DNA from: Vermamoeba vermiformis
Lineage: Eukaryota; Tubulinea; Echinamoebida
Assembly (NCBI GenBank): GCA_045837725.1
Contig: JBEWZL010000152.1
Coordinates: 124,001-188,000 of the forward strand
Direction: 5' to 3'
DNA length: 64,000 nt
Part shown: piece by piece, positions 23,889 to 36,145 of the stretch
How positions within the stretch are numbered: the first letter of the stretch is position 1
Layout: each line of letters opens with the position of its first letter
Program-made: the position numbers and the translations under genes
Notes under the pieces: model-generated
What the model was told of the DNA's origin: nothing
Database searches by the model: none
Seen by the model: only the letters and a program-made list of their open reading frames with translations

Positions 23889-26309
23889 TTATTCAATCGG
23901 CTCAGCGACGTCGCTTGTTTGAGTAATGGATCTTTCAAGAGGAGATTTGACGAAAGATGTAGTTCGGCTCAAAGAAGTTGCAGTAGTGCCTGAACCACTT
24001 CCAGATGCAGTCTTAGCGTTCGAAGAGCCTTGTGCGGCTGTAGGCTCAGTAAATAGATATATTCTAGCCCACGAGTCAGCAATAATAGTCGCATATATAA
24101 AGGCTGAAGCAATGACATGAGGCAAAGGCACGGTGGCAATTGTAGGTGCGATGAAAATGATGACAGGAACCAGCGAGATAACGCGCACGACACCGTTAAT
24201 GATGATCTTCTTATTAACCTATAATGAAATGAAATTAATTAATGTCAGTTGATGGATTTGATGGTTAACTGAAACGTTACAAATGCGGATGTGTTCAAAA
24301 ATTTCATGAAGCGCACTTAAAAACAGCCAATAATAACCCAGTGTATTAAAAGCATATCAACTTACGCCGAGAACGTGTTGTTTAGTCTCATAACGCAGAG
24401 AACTGGCTTGCTTAACTTTCTTGCCGATCTTGACCACCGTGACAATGTAAAAGATCAAAAACGCGAGTGAAACGATGAGGTAAATGACGATGACTGGAGT
24501 AGTAATCTCAAATACGAGATAGTAGCCCAATATAGTCACCACAAAGATCACGACGATGAAGAGAATGATGAAGACGAAGAAGAACGGCTTGAATCTTGCC
24601 AAAAACGGGTAAATCTTGATTGAAGAGTCGGTAAGAGCTTCGTACCTATCAACATTACAATAGTTAGATTGAATTCAAGCAGATCTAAGGCGTCAAATAA
24701 ATTAAAATACAACGGAACATTTCCGGAGCGTAGTTTTCAATTAATATTGCCTTTAAAGCTTAAATGGTTTATGTATAAGCCTATTAAGCGGAACTTACCA
24801 ATAAAAAGTGATGAGGATGAACGTGGCAACTTCGTAAGGAAAACTGATCGTGGTAATGAACGAAAAAGTTTGACCGTAGACGCCAAAGCAAGCAAAAGGA
24901 TCGACAGGCAAGTATATTAATCGCACTATAGTGAGAAAAAAGCGTTAGAAAACGTTTCAATAACAGATCTAAAAATAAAACTTGGAGTTTTAATGCGCGT
25001 ATCAGTTAGAACGGGGTTTGAACTTAAGCTCGCGGTAATCTCGCAAAATTTTATGATTTTAACTTACGCAGGTTAGCAATAATTTCAAGAGCCAAGCAAA
25101 CTTGAGGTACGTTAAATTGATGGCCTTGATGACGAATAAACATTATCAATTTGTAAAGAGCGTAGCCGATGAGACCGACGCATGCTGCAGGCAATATAGC
25201 TCTGAAAACTACCGTCGTTGCGACGCTGACAATCGCATCTATCCATGGACTTCCTAATTTAGAAAAATTAACTAGTTAGCTATAACGTTAATCAAGTAAA
25301 ATGCGATTTGGATATTGAAACAGTGCCTTATGTGAAAATAAGATAATGTTGTAGTCAGGCGAATGCAAATTGCAAGACAAAGTTAACGAATTCAAACTTT
25401 ACTTAAAAGGAAGTAAAATGCGTTTAAATACAACAGGCACGAGAATTTTGAATAAATAAATTATATTAACAGATGGGTAATGGCAATGCCGATTAATCTG
25501 GAGTATATAATTTAATGGACCAAGTTCAACGTACAGAAATTTCGGAATTAGAAAGATTTGTGTTTCATTGCAGATCTTTATAAACAGCTCGTATTCTAAA
25601 CGTACCTTCAGAAGTCAACGTGGCGGTGATCAGGGTACCATTACCAAGCGCATCTAAGATCGGTTGGAACTCTTTATTGTTGATCTCAGAGATCGGAATG
25701 GTGATTTGTCCTGACGGATGATTCGCCGTTAAGCCGCATCCGTATTGACCGGCAACAACTTTCGTAAATTATATTAGCAATCGATACATCGAATATAAGC
25801 CTTAAATATAAAAGATTTGTTTCCAAATATTACCCGTTTTGGTTCACATAATTTCTTCGCGTGGTTAATACTTACGTGAACCAGTGCCATATACAATAGC
25901 GATAGCGCCCTTATCTTGTATATCAGTTACTATTTTCAGCCAGTCGTTTGCATTCACTTGGTTCAAGAAAACAATTTTGCCAGTGAGCACGTCGAAAGAT
26001 GCGTTTGCCAGTTGGCTTGTGACCGGTTCAAATGTGTAACTAAGATCGTCGCCTAATATAATATGAGATTAGTATCGACATTGAATCGACAGATGCGGAG
26101 TTTTTGCGCGCCATGCGGTTTTAATACTTGGCTGGCATTGTTTTTGGCTTGATCAACATACCTTTCCAATAATACTGAGAGGTCTGGAATGTCCAGTTAC
26201 CGATACTTGCATTCTCGATAATCAGTCTTGATTCGGTGCTGATTGCCAATAGCGCAAGTGTAATCACAAGCAGATTCAGCGGATGTAGCGTTCGGAGACC
26301 AAGTGTCAT
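23889..26309 (-). CDS. PA-7TM protein, copy 1
   Basis: Seven exons encode about 440 residues. A signal peptide (MTLGLRTLHP then LLVITLALLAIS) precedes an ectodomain of about 150 residues. This ectodomain looks like a protease-associated fold: LTGKIVFL, then IQDKGAIAIVYG, then VVAGQYGCGL, ITIPISEI and LTSEG. Seven hydrophobic segments follow, including FPYEVATFILITFYW, VIVIYLIVSLAFLIFYIVTV and the last one ending DSWARIYLF. The cytoplasmic tail is Ser/Thr-rich (GSGSGTTATSLSRTTS). No SPPL protease motifs (YD, GLGD, PAL) are present, so it is not an intramembrane protease. The topology suggests a receptor-like 7-TM protein. It is closest to copy 4, not to its physical neighbours, judging by GLTANHPSG and SPW in both. 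The ATG at 26309 is the first in frame. Confidence 0.7.
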
Positions 26310-26670
26310 GAGCGGCAATTTGATTCAATGTGCTACTCGTGTTGTCTACTTATCATCAATAGTAAAATAATGAATTTTGTTCCGAGCCCGCGGCTTTTTT
26401 AAGGCTTTCTGACGTTTGTCATTTCATTATTTTAATTTTTCAAGGCCCATTAATTGACGTTTCAGATACTATGCATAATATTGGTTAGTCATGCAGTCAT
26501 TATTCATAAGTACTAGTACATAAGGCTTCTTAACAATTTAATAAGGCATCAGAATTTCAGCATTATAATGATTGCGTACCTGCACGGTCAGAATCAATTT
26601 CTTCATTTGTAAAATCTATATTCTATAATAAGAATATGACTTAAAATGTTCAAACTGCAAAGGCTCACTC

Positions 26671-27108
26671 GTGGACTTCGCGTAAGTTTTTGTAGTAACC
26701 GTGCGCATCTGACAAATTCGACAGTTGAAACGGACCTGCAAGACCGTTATATTATAATCTATTGATTCTCATTTAACGATAGTCGTGTCGTAATTAAATT
26801 CTTTTGTGTTTGCTGAGTTATTTTTTCGGGCCTGATCACTAGATTTTTATTTGTGCCCTTACCCACTAAAATTCCGCTGTGTTTATACCATAATCGTATG
26901 CAATACTGCACGTACATAATATTATGGTTATGGTTATGAACCCAAAAAAATTTAGTCAGGGCGGAATCTTGCATCAAAGATTTTTTGTTGGTTTAGTTAA
27001 ATAATAATGCGTATAAAACTCACCACGTGCCTTATAAATTTTCGACCGATTTTTTGCACCCAAAAGAAGTTGGTGGTAAAGCTTTCCAGCTGGAAAAAAA
27101 AGCCTCAT
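26671..27108 (-). CDS. Possible small three-exon gene, unrecognised
   Basis: Weakly supported. Three minus-strand blocks can be spliced in matching phase: from ATG at 27108 to a GTGAGT donor near 27024, about 26965-26856 ending at a GTAAGG donor, and about 26739-26671 ending at TGA. The result is about 90 basic residues. They begin MRLFFPAGKLYHQ, continue ALTKFFWVHNHN and WYKHSGILV, and end LSDAHGYYKNLREVHE. The phase agreement at both junctions and the coherent last exon are the main evidence. I recognise no family; a small mitochondrial protein is only a guess. It lies between the divergent PA-7TM copy 1 and the coiled-coil gene. Confidence 0.3.
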
Positions 27109-27130
27109 CTTCCCGCCATCCGTTTCGTTG

Positions 27131-27146
27131 GCACAGCTAGCTGTGC
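27131..27146. repeat. 16-bp perfect palindrome
   Basis: GCACAGCTAGCTGTGC reads the same on both strands. It lies about 200 bp upstream of the coiled-coil gene start and just upstream of the possible small minus-strand gene. It could be a binding site for a dimeric factor; no function is shown. Confidence 0.6.
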
Positions 27147-27338
27147 TTATAAATCTAACCAAAGAATGCTATCATTAACGCCCTCTTATGTATTCCTATT
27201 TAATGGGCTAGCCTAATAATAATGGGCGCCTTTTGCTCGAGAGGAGAAAAAAATTTGTTGGTCAAAGTTTCGTCAACATAGAATACAATTTTGGGGTTTG
27301 TTGGAACATTCAATTGAGTTTAATATAAGACTACCACA

Positions 27339-30300
27339 ATGGCAGCTTCGTTTGATTACAAACTTGCCGAGGAGCAGCTTCAAGAATACGAAAAGAAGCA
27401 AGATCTGATTGACGCCAAAATTCGTGAGATTGCGAACCGTAAGAATGAAGCAGCAGGTCAAAAAGAAAAAATTGAAAAGGAGTTAGAGGATCAGAAGAAA
27501 ATTGTCGCGTAAGTATCAATAGGAAGATAAAACAATTGTTTAACATTTAGTTTCTCAGTTCAATTCATTCTAATATTTGAAATTTGTCGAAATTAATTTA
27601 GTTTATAGCATGGGCATATTATTTATATGTTTAACGGTCACTTTAAGCGGATGTGAAAATTTAAAAAATTCAATTTTGTTCCCTGAACTAATGGAATAAC
27701 TATTTAGCGAGAAAGAAGCAGAAATTAAGCAATTAGAAGAACAACAAAAGCAAAATGACGTGGAAATTAAAAATTTGGAAAAAAACGAAGCCGAAGTGCA
27801 AGAAAAGATCGACTTTTTGAAACAAGAATTGACTCAAATTCAAGAACAAATTAATCAGGCCACTGAAAATATGAAGGCTATTGATCAGCAAATTCAATTT
27901 ATTGACAACTACAAAATTGAGCTCGAGGTAAAATTATTTCAGAGCAAATCCGCTCAATTTCCGCCTTTGCGATTTCAATTCTTTGCAAAATACTCATATT
28001 GATTCTTTTATAGGAAAAATTAGAAGATTTGCAGGCATTAAAGCAACAAACTGAGCAGCAATTGACTCAAAATCAAACCGAATTGAAAGATCTTCAAAAG
28101 CAACGCGTAGATCTCGCTGTTGAAATCGAAAAGACTCACGCTGAAGTAGTGGTACGTATTCAATATTAATATATATTATACAACTGAATTGAAGAACTTT
28201 CTTTTTTGTTTTCAAACGGATGAGACAGCAAAATATTAAAATTGGGTATAATGGCTTATTATTACTCTATATAGGCGCTTGAGGCTGAAATGAACGGATT
28301 GGCCGCTGAAATCGATCAACTTAGACAACAAGAAAAGAAGTTGACCGAAGATCAGACCCGACTCGAACAACAACAAGAAGTCTTGGAGATGGAAGTCGAT
28401 AAGTTGAACGAACAGATCAAAAATATTACGTAAGTATCATATATTATATCAACAATAATATATCAAAGAAAACCAATTCTTTTTTTGGCTCGAAAATTTA
28501 ATTTTGTTTGTAGCGAGGTTTTGGCGGCAAAAGCGTCGCAAAAAGCTAAGCTCGAGGAAGAATTGGCCAAATTAGGCGAGAAATTGAAGGGTCTTGAGTC
28601 TGAACGACAACAATTGGAAAAACAAAAGAAGACCTTGGAAGATCAAGTCTCGAAAATTAAGTACGGGTCGAAATTAAATATAATATATTAGTATATTAAT
28701 ATATGACTCTTTTAGAGCGCAAGAATGGGAAGAAAAGATTAAATTGGACGGAATTATTAAGACAATTAATGGTTTAATTGCCGCTCTCGACACGGTCGCT
28801 GCAGACATTGAAAAAATTAAGGTACGTAATATATTTATATATAAAATATAATTATATTGGTTGTACTTATGTTGATTATAGGGAGAGTTGCAGCAGTTAG
28901 CTGAAAGAGAACAAAAATTGACGGCGGATCTGAACACAACGAACAACACTATTATAGAGACTCAAAAACAATTAGAGGCCGCTAAAACTAACCTTGGCAA
29001 AGAGCAAGAGAAATTAAAGCAAAATAAGGATTTATTAGCACAATTGACGCAACAATTAAAGGCCGCTGCGGATCAACACGCCGCACTGGTGCAGCAATTG
29101 ACGCAAAACCAACAATTGTTGGAAAAATTGACTAAAGAGGCCACAATACTAGCAGAGGCTATTAAACAAAAAGATCTTGAAGTTAAAGACCAAGAGGCCA
29201 AGGTTAAAGATCTGACTGATCGATTGAAGGCGCTCGAAGGTATGTCTATTTTTGGAAATCAATAGTTCGCATTTCCTAATTAGGAGATTTCGCAGAACAA
29301 ATGAAGCAAGTCGAAGTTGACGTTCAAAATGCCATCAATGCGGAAAAACAAGCCGCAGCTGAACTCGAAAAGGCAAAACAAAATGTAGCTGCTGCCGAGA
29401 ACGAGGTAATGCTGAAGTTTTGCATTAATATGGTCTTATTAATTCTATATTATAGCTTAAACAAGCACAAGCGACGAACAATCCTGTAGTAATCGAAGCT
29501 GCGTTGAAGAAAGTGCATTTGGCACAGAGCAACTTGGGACAGGCCCAGAGCAAGCACAACGCCGCCAAGACTCGTCTCGAAAATGCAAATAAGAACAAGG
29601 CCGCACTGGCTGCAAATATTGAGCAGACTAAGACCGCATTGAATCAACAGAAGTACGTGCTAATCGTGACAGTCTGACACTTTGACACGTGTCAAATATT
29701 TTTCACGGCTGATTCTAACGTGTCTAAATTTAGGACCGTTCTTGATACTAAGCAAAAAGAATTAGTCGGTCTTAAGCAACAACACGAGGTCAAGACTCAA
29801 GAGATTGGCAAGACTAACGAGGTCATTAAGAAATTGACGGCTGATGTTGCCGCCAAAGACGTTGAGATTAAAAACTTCCACGAAAAGATTAAAGTCACTC
29901 AAGAGTACGTAGCTGGCGATCTCATTCTTCTTTAACTAATTTTCCTAATTAGGCAAATCATGGTTGGCGAGAAGAACGTCAACACTTTGAACACTCAGAT
30001 TGAAAGCTTCAACGGCCAACTCGTCGAGTTGAACCAAAAACGAACTGCGTTGGTGACTAATATCGATCAAACTAAGAACAATATTAAAGAATTGAACGGT
30101 GCTTTGAAAGGCGCGCAAGACAAGCAAAAGAATCTGCAAGGTAAGCCTTTCATGAATCCTTTTCACTGAACAAAGCTAACCCAAACCTTTAGCTCAACGA
30201 GTCGAAGCTGAAAAGAACAAAGAAGCCACGGTAGCTAAGATCCAATCGTTGAAAAATCAGCGTCAACAGCTCGTCGAACAAACGAAGGCGTTGAAAAAGA

Positions 30301-31698
30301 AGTGGAAAGAAGTCGTGAAGCAATCTGAAGGCATCAAGCACAAGCTTTCTATTGCTAGTCAATCTGTGGCTGAGCTTCAAGGTACGAACCAAACGCTATT
30401 TGATCCGACATGGATCCCAGATCTGTTTAGATCTGTTTACCAGATCTACTGGCCTGATCAAATTCGCAGAGAATTTTTGAATTATTGTAACATGGAATTT
30501 CTAATTGATTTTGTGAGCGAAAAAAGTCATTAGTAGCAATTTCATTTGTCACTAACAACTTGTGTTAGAGCAACAAAAGCAAGTGCAAACGCAGTTGAAC
30601 GATGCCAAAGGTCGCTTGGACAAAGTGAACAAAGAGCTCGAGACCACCGTCAACAAGCAGAAAGAAGTCGAGTCACAAATTTCTGCAAAGAATAAGTTGA
30701 TCCAAGACAAACAAGTGCAACACAAAGAAAAATTGACGCAAAGAAACACCAAGGCTGCATTGCTCGTCAATCTTGACGGTCAATTGCAACAGAAGACCGT
30801 GTTGATCCAGCAACTCCAAGAACAACAAAAGCGAATTGAACAAGGTACGTCACGTGTTTTGAGATATTTTTCGCATGTCGTATATTCAGTGTTAAGTCTT
30901 ATCTTCGTTCGCTGATCGCTCACCAAAAAAAAATTCGAATGACTTGCAGTTTGACACGTGAAAAATATAAAGTGACACGTGTCAAACCGGGAAGCCTTAT
31001 ACAAATATTATTTCCGCGGCCTTTAAAACCCTATTTTGTTGCCAAATCTAATGATTTACGTGTCAAAGTGTCAAAATGTCATTAACGATTCTTTGCAGAA
31101 ATTCGCGCGTCAAAGCGAGAAATGAAGCGACTTGAAGACGAAAACAAGCGACAAGCGGAAAAACGAGCGGATCTGAAGAGCGACCTCGAGAAGCATAAGA
31201 ACCGTGCTTATACTCTCGAAAGTGAAGTGAAATCGCACAATCAAAATATTGCCGGATTAGGCAAGCAAAAAGAAGCCGTCAAAAAGCGCATTAATGAAAA
31301 CGCTACAAAATTGCGAAATCTCGTTGGCGAGGTAAAAACTGAAATTTTTTTATTAATATTTGATTAAATAACCATATTTTAATATTATATTATGGATTAT
31401 TAATGATATTTCTCGCTATTAGATGAGAAATTTATCGACTGTCGTGCGAGATCTGGAAGCAAAAAAGAAAAATTTGGTGGATTCGGCGCAAGACACTGAA
31501 GTCAATTTAAAATTATTCCAAGAACAGTCGATGCATAATTCTAAATTTATCAGCTCTGGTTGGAAGTTATTAAAGCAATTGAAGGGCGCTAAGGTCAGTC
31601 AAACTAACAAGGCTGAAAAACGCGTTGAAAAACAACTTGAAGAGGAAGAAGAAATTGAAGAAGAAATTCAAGTGCAAAGACATAATTATAATTATTAA
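27339..31698 (+). CDS. Long coiled-coil protein
   Basis: About fifteen exons encode roughly 1,000 residues, nearly all predicted coiled coil. The protein is rich in Glu, Lys, Gln and Leu, with heptad-like spacing from MAASFDYKLAEEQLQEYEKK at the start to an acidic stretch (EEEEEIEEE) near the end. The last exon has a short less-charged segment (FISSGWKLLKQLKG) before an HNYNY-type terminus. Introns mostly break the rod at phase 0 and several are unusually rich in GTGTCA/TGACACGTG motifs (29683-29694, 30951-30984, 31060-31080). There is no head domain, membrane span or signal peptide. It resembles filament-forming or tethering proteins (golgin, tropomyosin-like) in composition only; no specific homology can be claimed by eye. 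Confidence 0.75.
29683..29694. repeat. TGACACGTGTCA palindrome in intron
   Basis: A perfect 12-bp palindrome with a CACGTG core, flanked by TT and AA that extend it to 14 bp. It lies in an intron of the coiled-coil gene. Further copies are at 30973-30984 and 49582-49593. Confidence 0.75.
30951..30984. repeat. Paired TTGACACGTG / TGACACGTGTCA elements in intron
   Basis: A half element at 30951-30960 is followed 12 bp later by a full palindrome at 30973-30984. A GTGTCAAA block comes soon after, at 31060-31080. All lie in one intron of the coiled-coil gene. Confidence 0.7.
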
Positions 31699-32000
31699 TA
31701 TTAATATTAATTAAATCAAAGTAGTCCTATTAATTTTTGTTGTAGTAATAATAACTAAAAATATTTTCCGTCCTTTCATTCAGCCGTAAGTGGCGCGTAA
31801 TTTTCGTGACTATATTTATCAGGAATTTTTGCATAACAGAACCACGTAATTAATGTTTTGTTGCGATCCAATCTGAGAATTTTTATTGACGCGTGTCACT
31901 TTCGCAAGACGCATTTTCGTGCACATGTTCACGTGGTAGCCAACAATAAATACTGAGAAATGGTGTAGATAGATATTTAGTATCTTATTCAGTTGCTCAA
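31699..32000. other. Intergenic with CACGTG element
   Basis: This roughly 300-bp gap separates the coiled-coil gene from the propeller/EGF gene. TTCACGTGGT at about 31929 lies 70 bp upstream of the next ATG and may be part of its promoter. No other feature is apparent. Confidence 0.45.
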
Positions 32001-33821
32001 ATGCAAGTCCACACTACCGTCATTATAAGCTCTTTGCTTATTTTATTGTCCGTTTCTATTGGTGAGTTCAGTGAACGATGGTATACTAGTATACCCACTA
32101 AAATATCATGGTTAATTTTTAAAATATTTTTGGATGCTAGTAATAACTAAATATTCGTTTAGGAAGGGCAGATAAAGTAGATTCGACAACCGGGCAAATT
32201 TTCTATACAAAAGGCGGCGTTGTTTATGGCTCTCCCTACCATTTTCTGGATGACGTACAATTTTTGGTGCAGCTTTTGCCAGATAAGAACGCCAAAATAG
32301 CGCGCCTCTCCTTGGATGCGGATTTGGGGTGGATTTACTTCACAAGTTTAACAGACAAGCTCATCGCTTCTGGTTCTCGTTACAATTATCTGCTCAAAAG
32401 TATGCAGCCTTTAATACCGTTTGCCGGACAAGGAGATCCATGGACCAGGCCTTCTTTTGTTTTGGATTTGGATGACAACTTGCTGTTTTGGACTGGCATT
32501 AGCAACGCAATGAGATCAATATCTAACGGAGCACAACCAACTCAAATTACTAATTCAACTATGCGAGTGAGTTCAGCAAAACTAAACATTTTTGTTTTCA
32601 TGAATGGGACATCCAATTTAATACCAATTTTTAAAAAGGTGGAAGGATTAGCGTATGATCAAGCTAGAAAGAACATCAACTTGATCAAGCTAACAACTAA
32701 AGGCGATTATTACACGTACGATCTGTACACAATGAACATTGATGGATCAAATCAGCTGAAAATTGGCCTTTTGAACGAATGGAGCTATAGAGCCTATCCT
32801 TCTATGTCTATAATTACTGTTCATGACGGATTAGTATTCGTTGGCTACACCGCTTACTACCTAGAGACTAGCCAAAACATACTCGGAGTTTACTGCAACG
32901 GCAGTCAAGCGCGTGTAGCGCCTTTATGGATTTCAGAACATGATAGAGATCTTATCACTGATATTGCATACGACCCTAAAAGCCGTTCTCTCGTTTGGAT
33001 CCTGCAAACTGGTCAAATCTGGAAAGGTCAATTGAACTCCGACAGCACTAAGCTCGTCGATGCTACTGTTCTTCTTAACGATACTTCTCTTGGCGAAGGA
33101 ATTATGATCTCTCAATCGAGCTGTGATTTCAACTGTTACCTGAACGGCGCTTGCTCCGAATCCACCAAAGCAATGCAAATGTGCTCCTAATTATTTTCCT
33201 AGTACTACTTGCAAGACGTTTTGTACTAGAGAAGAAACATGCTCTGGTCATGGCTCTTGTTCTTCAGCAGACGGATCTTGCATCTGCGATCTGAACTGGG
33301 AAGGATCTCGCTGCAACGAAAAGAAGAAGTCGCCTCCAATCTTTCCTAATGCATTCGTAGCAAAGAACGTATCGATGTCTGGCCCTAATTCTAACGCTGT
33401 TACTGCGACAGTAGCAATGTACCAGCCTTTACAATTGCAACGATTTGATTGGTCGAACGGAACAACAACAATTCTCCGCTACGATCTCGGCTTCAGATTT
33501 GACTTATTCAAAGGAAGTTGCAACACATCAATCCTTGGCGGATTATTGCCTCAGTTCCGCGTGCCCGCTGATGCTGTCTTAAACGGAACTACTGCATGCG
33601 CGGCGCCTTCTCCCTGCAACATTTGGTGGTCTGCAAAGGACGAGCGAGTGTTCTATACTACAAGAAATCCTTCTCCTAGTACCGATGGTGATCTTCCTGT
33701 GTTGATTAAGGACTACAAGACGTTGCTCGTGACTTCGTACGATGTTTTGTTGTTCAACTCGAACACGCCTGACAAGTCGCTGTTTGATTTTCCTACGACT
33801 TGCTTGCCAAAGATCAACTAA
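32001..33821 (+). CDS. Secreted beta-propeller/EGF protein (one frame change)
   Basis: Exon 1 (32001-about 32060) encodes a signal peptide (MQVHTTVIISS then LLILLSVSI). The second exon starts near 32162 and runs to 33821. The first 300 residues contain LDLR-class-B-like repeats (MNIDGSNQLKI, LDADLGWIYFTS, YDPKSRSLVWIL), which fit a YWTD-type propeller. Cysteine-rich EGF-like units follow (CDFNCYLNGAC, CKCAPNYFPSTTC, CSGHGSC, CICDLNWEGSRC), then about 170 residues of unrecognised extracellular sequence with several N-glycosylation sites. At about 33165 one extra base is needed or must be skipped to pass from NGACSESTK into the CKCAP frame; both sides are clearly coding. The upper frame ends at TAA just after. 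The likely role is secreted or matrix binding, which is inferred. Confidence 0.65.
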
Positions 33822-33958
33822 CAAAAATTAATTTTCAACATCAATTTCTAAGCTAACACACGCACAACCTTTCTTTCGAAGCATTCTAATTACACATCCA
33901 CAATAAATTCAATAATTTTTGCATACTTTTTCTGTCGAAAGTGATTGGTTTATTTTGA

Positions 33959-35953
33959 TCAAAAAAATGGATCGTCATTCCTCTTCGTATTAATTTGAGG
34001 CTTTCTAACTTGCTGCGCATTAGCTGAACCACCAGGTTTCACGCCGGATCCAATGTTCAATTGCCCCGGCACGGCTCTTGCTAATTGATTTTGAACATAA
34101 TCGTTGTTATTACTGGTCTTAGGCTTTTTAACAGGCGGGCCTTGATTTTTATGTCCGCCGTCAACTTGTTTTCTTTTTTCGCCGGATGCAGAACTCTTTG
34201 GAGGTGGTAGTTTGCCTGCCTTACGTAACATTCTCTCGCGTTCTTTTCGCTCTTCTTCGGCATCTTCCTTTCGGCCTAGCCAAGTACTATAATTGATATA
34301 AGTATTAGGTCATAGATCGAATAGGTAATGGTTTGGAAGCGGCACGAGATCCGGATCTAACACGTACCTCCTCCTTTCTTCGTGCTCAATTTCGTCGAAT
34401 CCTGCTTCCATATCTCTATCATCTCCATCGTCGTAGTATTTTGATGGATTATATCCCGTCACGCTCCTATAAAATTATATCAAAATTAGTTTCGTTTTTC
34501 TTTCGATCTAACTTCAAAACGAATATTCAACCTTTAATATGAGTCTCGTAAATTATTTGATATAATATATTAATATTTTATGTAATATTATCGTATTATT
34601 TTGATTTTAAATGACTCGGATCTGACCTCAAAGCTCGTTTCCAGTCCTCTTCATAATAATCTTCTTCGATATCACTCGCCTCTTCTGAAGCCACAAATGA
34701 ATCCTCTTCATATGACTCTTCATGCGCTGCTGGTGGTGGTGGGCTCGTCGGCCTGGATGATCGTCGTAAGGTGATCTAAAAATGGACTTGTTCTGAATTA
34801 CCAAAAAAGTCAAAAATAATTCTAAATTGTTTTTTTGCTTAAAATAGTAACTTACGTTTGCGGATGCGTTTGTGGCCATTGCAGCACGTTGAGCTGGGGT
34901 CAATAAATGAGCTGGCACTGGCGGAGCAGATCTTACTCGTTGACTGTTATTAGCCGGAGCACCTGCTCGTTGTTGCGGAGCGGATCCAGCGCCTCCTGCT
35001 AATTGCTGCTTTTTTCGCTGAATTTCTGCTAATTTTCTTTGCAATTCTTTTTCCTCGTCTTCTACTTGCTTCAGCTTCTCTTTACTCGGCAGACTTAATC
35101 CTAATTTAATTCCATTGATACTGCCTTGTGCACTTGAGCTATTTTTAGGCGCATTTGATTTAGTATTTGTCGTTGTATTATTTTTGCTTGAATAATTTGT
35201 GGTTGAATTTGTCGGTTTTGCAGTTGGTTGTGGTTGATGCTGCAGGCTTTTTTAAAGGGTCTCCGATGACTAATTTTCCATTACTCGAATTACTGGAATT
35301 TTTTGTAGTATTATTTGCTGGTCTATTATTATTATTACTGGTTGTATTATTTGCGGTGTTGGAAATTTTGGAATTGTTGGGATTATTGGCTTGGCTGTTC
35401 TTATTTACATTATTATTGGGTTGTTTTGGTTTGCTACTGTCACTTTGTTGGGCTTTCTTATTAAAAGATACGCCTGAAAATACGCTCGAGCTAGATGACG
35501 CATCTGATCCTCCAGATTTCGAATTTGAGCCAGTTGGTTTATCAGACGATTTATTTTTGTAGCTCGATACTGATTTAGAGCTCTTTGGTGGAGGCTTTTT
35601 AGGCTTTGGGGCAGGATCTGTATAATTTACAAAAAATAAATTCGAAGTTCAAATTGAGAATTTTAAGAATAACCCAAAAATTAGAAGCACATTACCGAAA
35701 ATTTTGTAAATATTATTCTTACCTTCATGCTGAATTTCTTGCATAAATTTCTGGACTGGATTTTGACGTTTAGGTGGAGGAGGTGCCTGCACTTGTATTT
35801 TCACCTCTAAACCCTTGTTAGTATTTTATTATCGATAAAATTATTAGAAAATAGCTCACCCTTTGCTTGCTTAAATGCTGAAAAGACAGTTGGATCAATC
35901 TGAGGCTCCTCACGTCTCCGTTCAGGAGAAGGAGGCCTCATCATCAAATGCAT
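33959..35953 (-). CDS. SPT2-like chromatin protein (one frame change)
   Basis: The N-terminus reads MHLMMRPPSPERRREEPQID. It is followed by a long Ser/Asn/Lys/Pro low-complexity region, a charged helix (EDEEKELQRKLAEIQ), an acidic patch and an SPT2-type C-terminal module. That module contains DRDMEAGFDEIEHEERRR and then EDAEEERKERERMLRK. SPT2 domains bind histone H3-H4 and act in transcription-coupled chromatin maintenance. The C-terminal lysine-rich end (KRKQVDGGHK, VKKPKTSN) suits a nuclear protein. Around a T6 run at 35248-35253 the reading frame moves by one between GKLVIGDPLKK and QHQPQPTAKPTN, so the run length should be checked. There are about six exons. The gene is divergent from TECR with 192 bp between the two starts. 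Confidence 0.65.
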
Positions 35954-36145
35954 GGTGGTTGAAGTGTTGTAATGTGTTGTATTAGTACGTTTGCTTCATA
36001 AAAATATTAAAGTTATTCCAATAAACGTGCGCAAATTGGCCGAGAAAAATTCCGACGCTTTTTTTCAAGTCCAAAAGGTCCCCTTTTTGTCTTTTGACCT
36101 TTGTGTTCCGTCACCAATATCAAGTGTTCAGGTACATTCAGAACA
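35954..36145. promoter_or_regulatory. Bidirectional promoter region, SPT2-like / TECR
   Basis: The 192 bp between the divergent starts must contain both promoters. A pyrimidine-rich tract (CCTTTTTGTCTTTTGACC) lies about 60 bp upstream of the TECR ATG. Confidence 0.45.

Noticed and set aside
23969-24193. Alternative-frame ORF over the tail of PA-7TM copy 1
   Set aside because: It is a shadow of the real last exon, which carries the family motif DSWARIYLF.
33170-33200. A 22-nt GTGCTC...CCTAG intron that would explain the frame change in the propeller/EGF gene
   Set aside because: It is too short compared with other introns here, has a poor donor, and would remove the CKCAPNYF part of an EGF unit.
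35167-35562. Plus-strand Leu-rich frame that looks like membrane segments
   Set aside because: It is the reverse of the Asn/Lys/Ser-rich SPT2-like low-complexity region.
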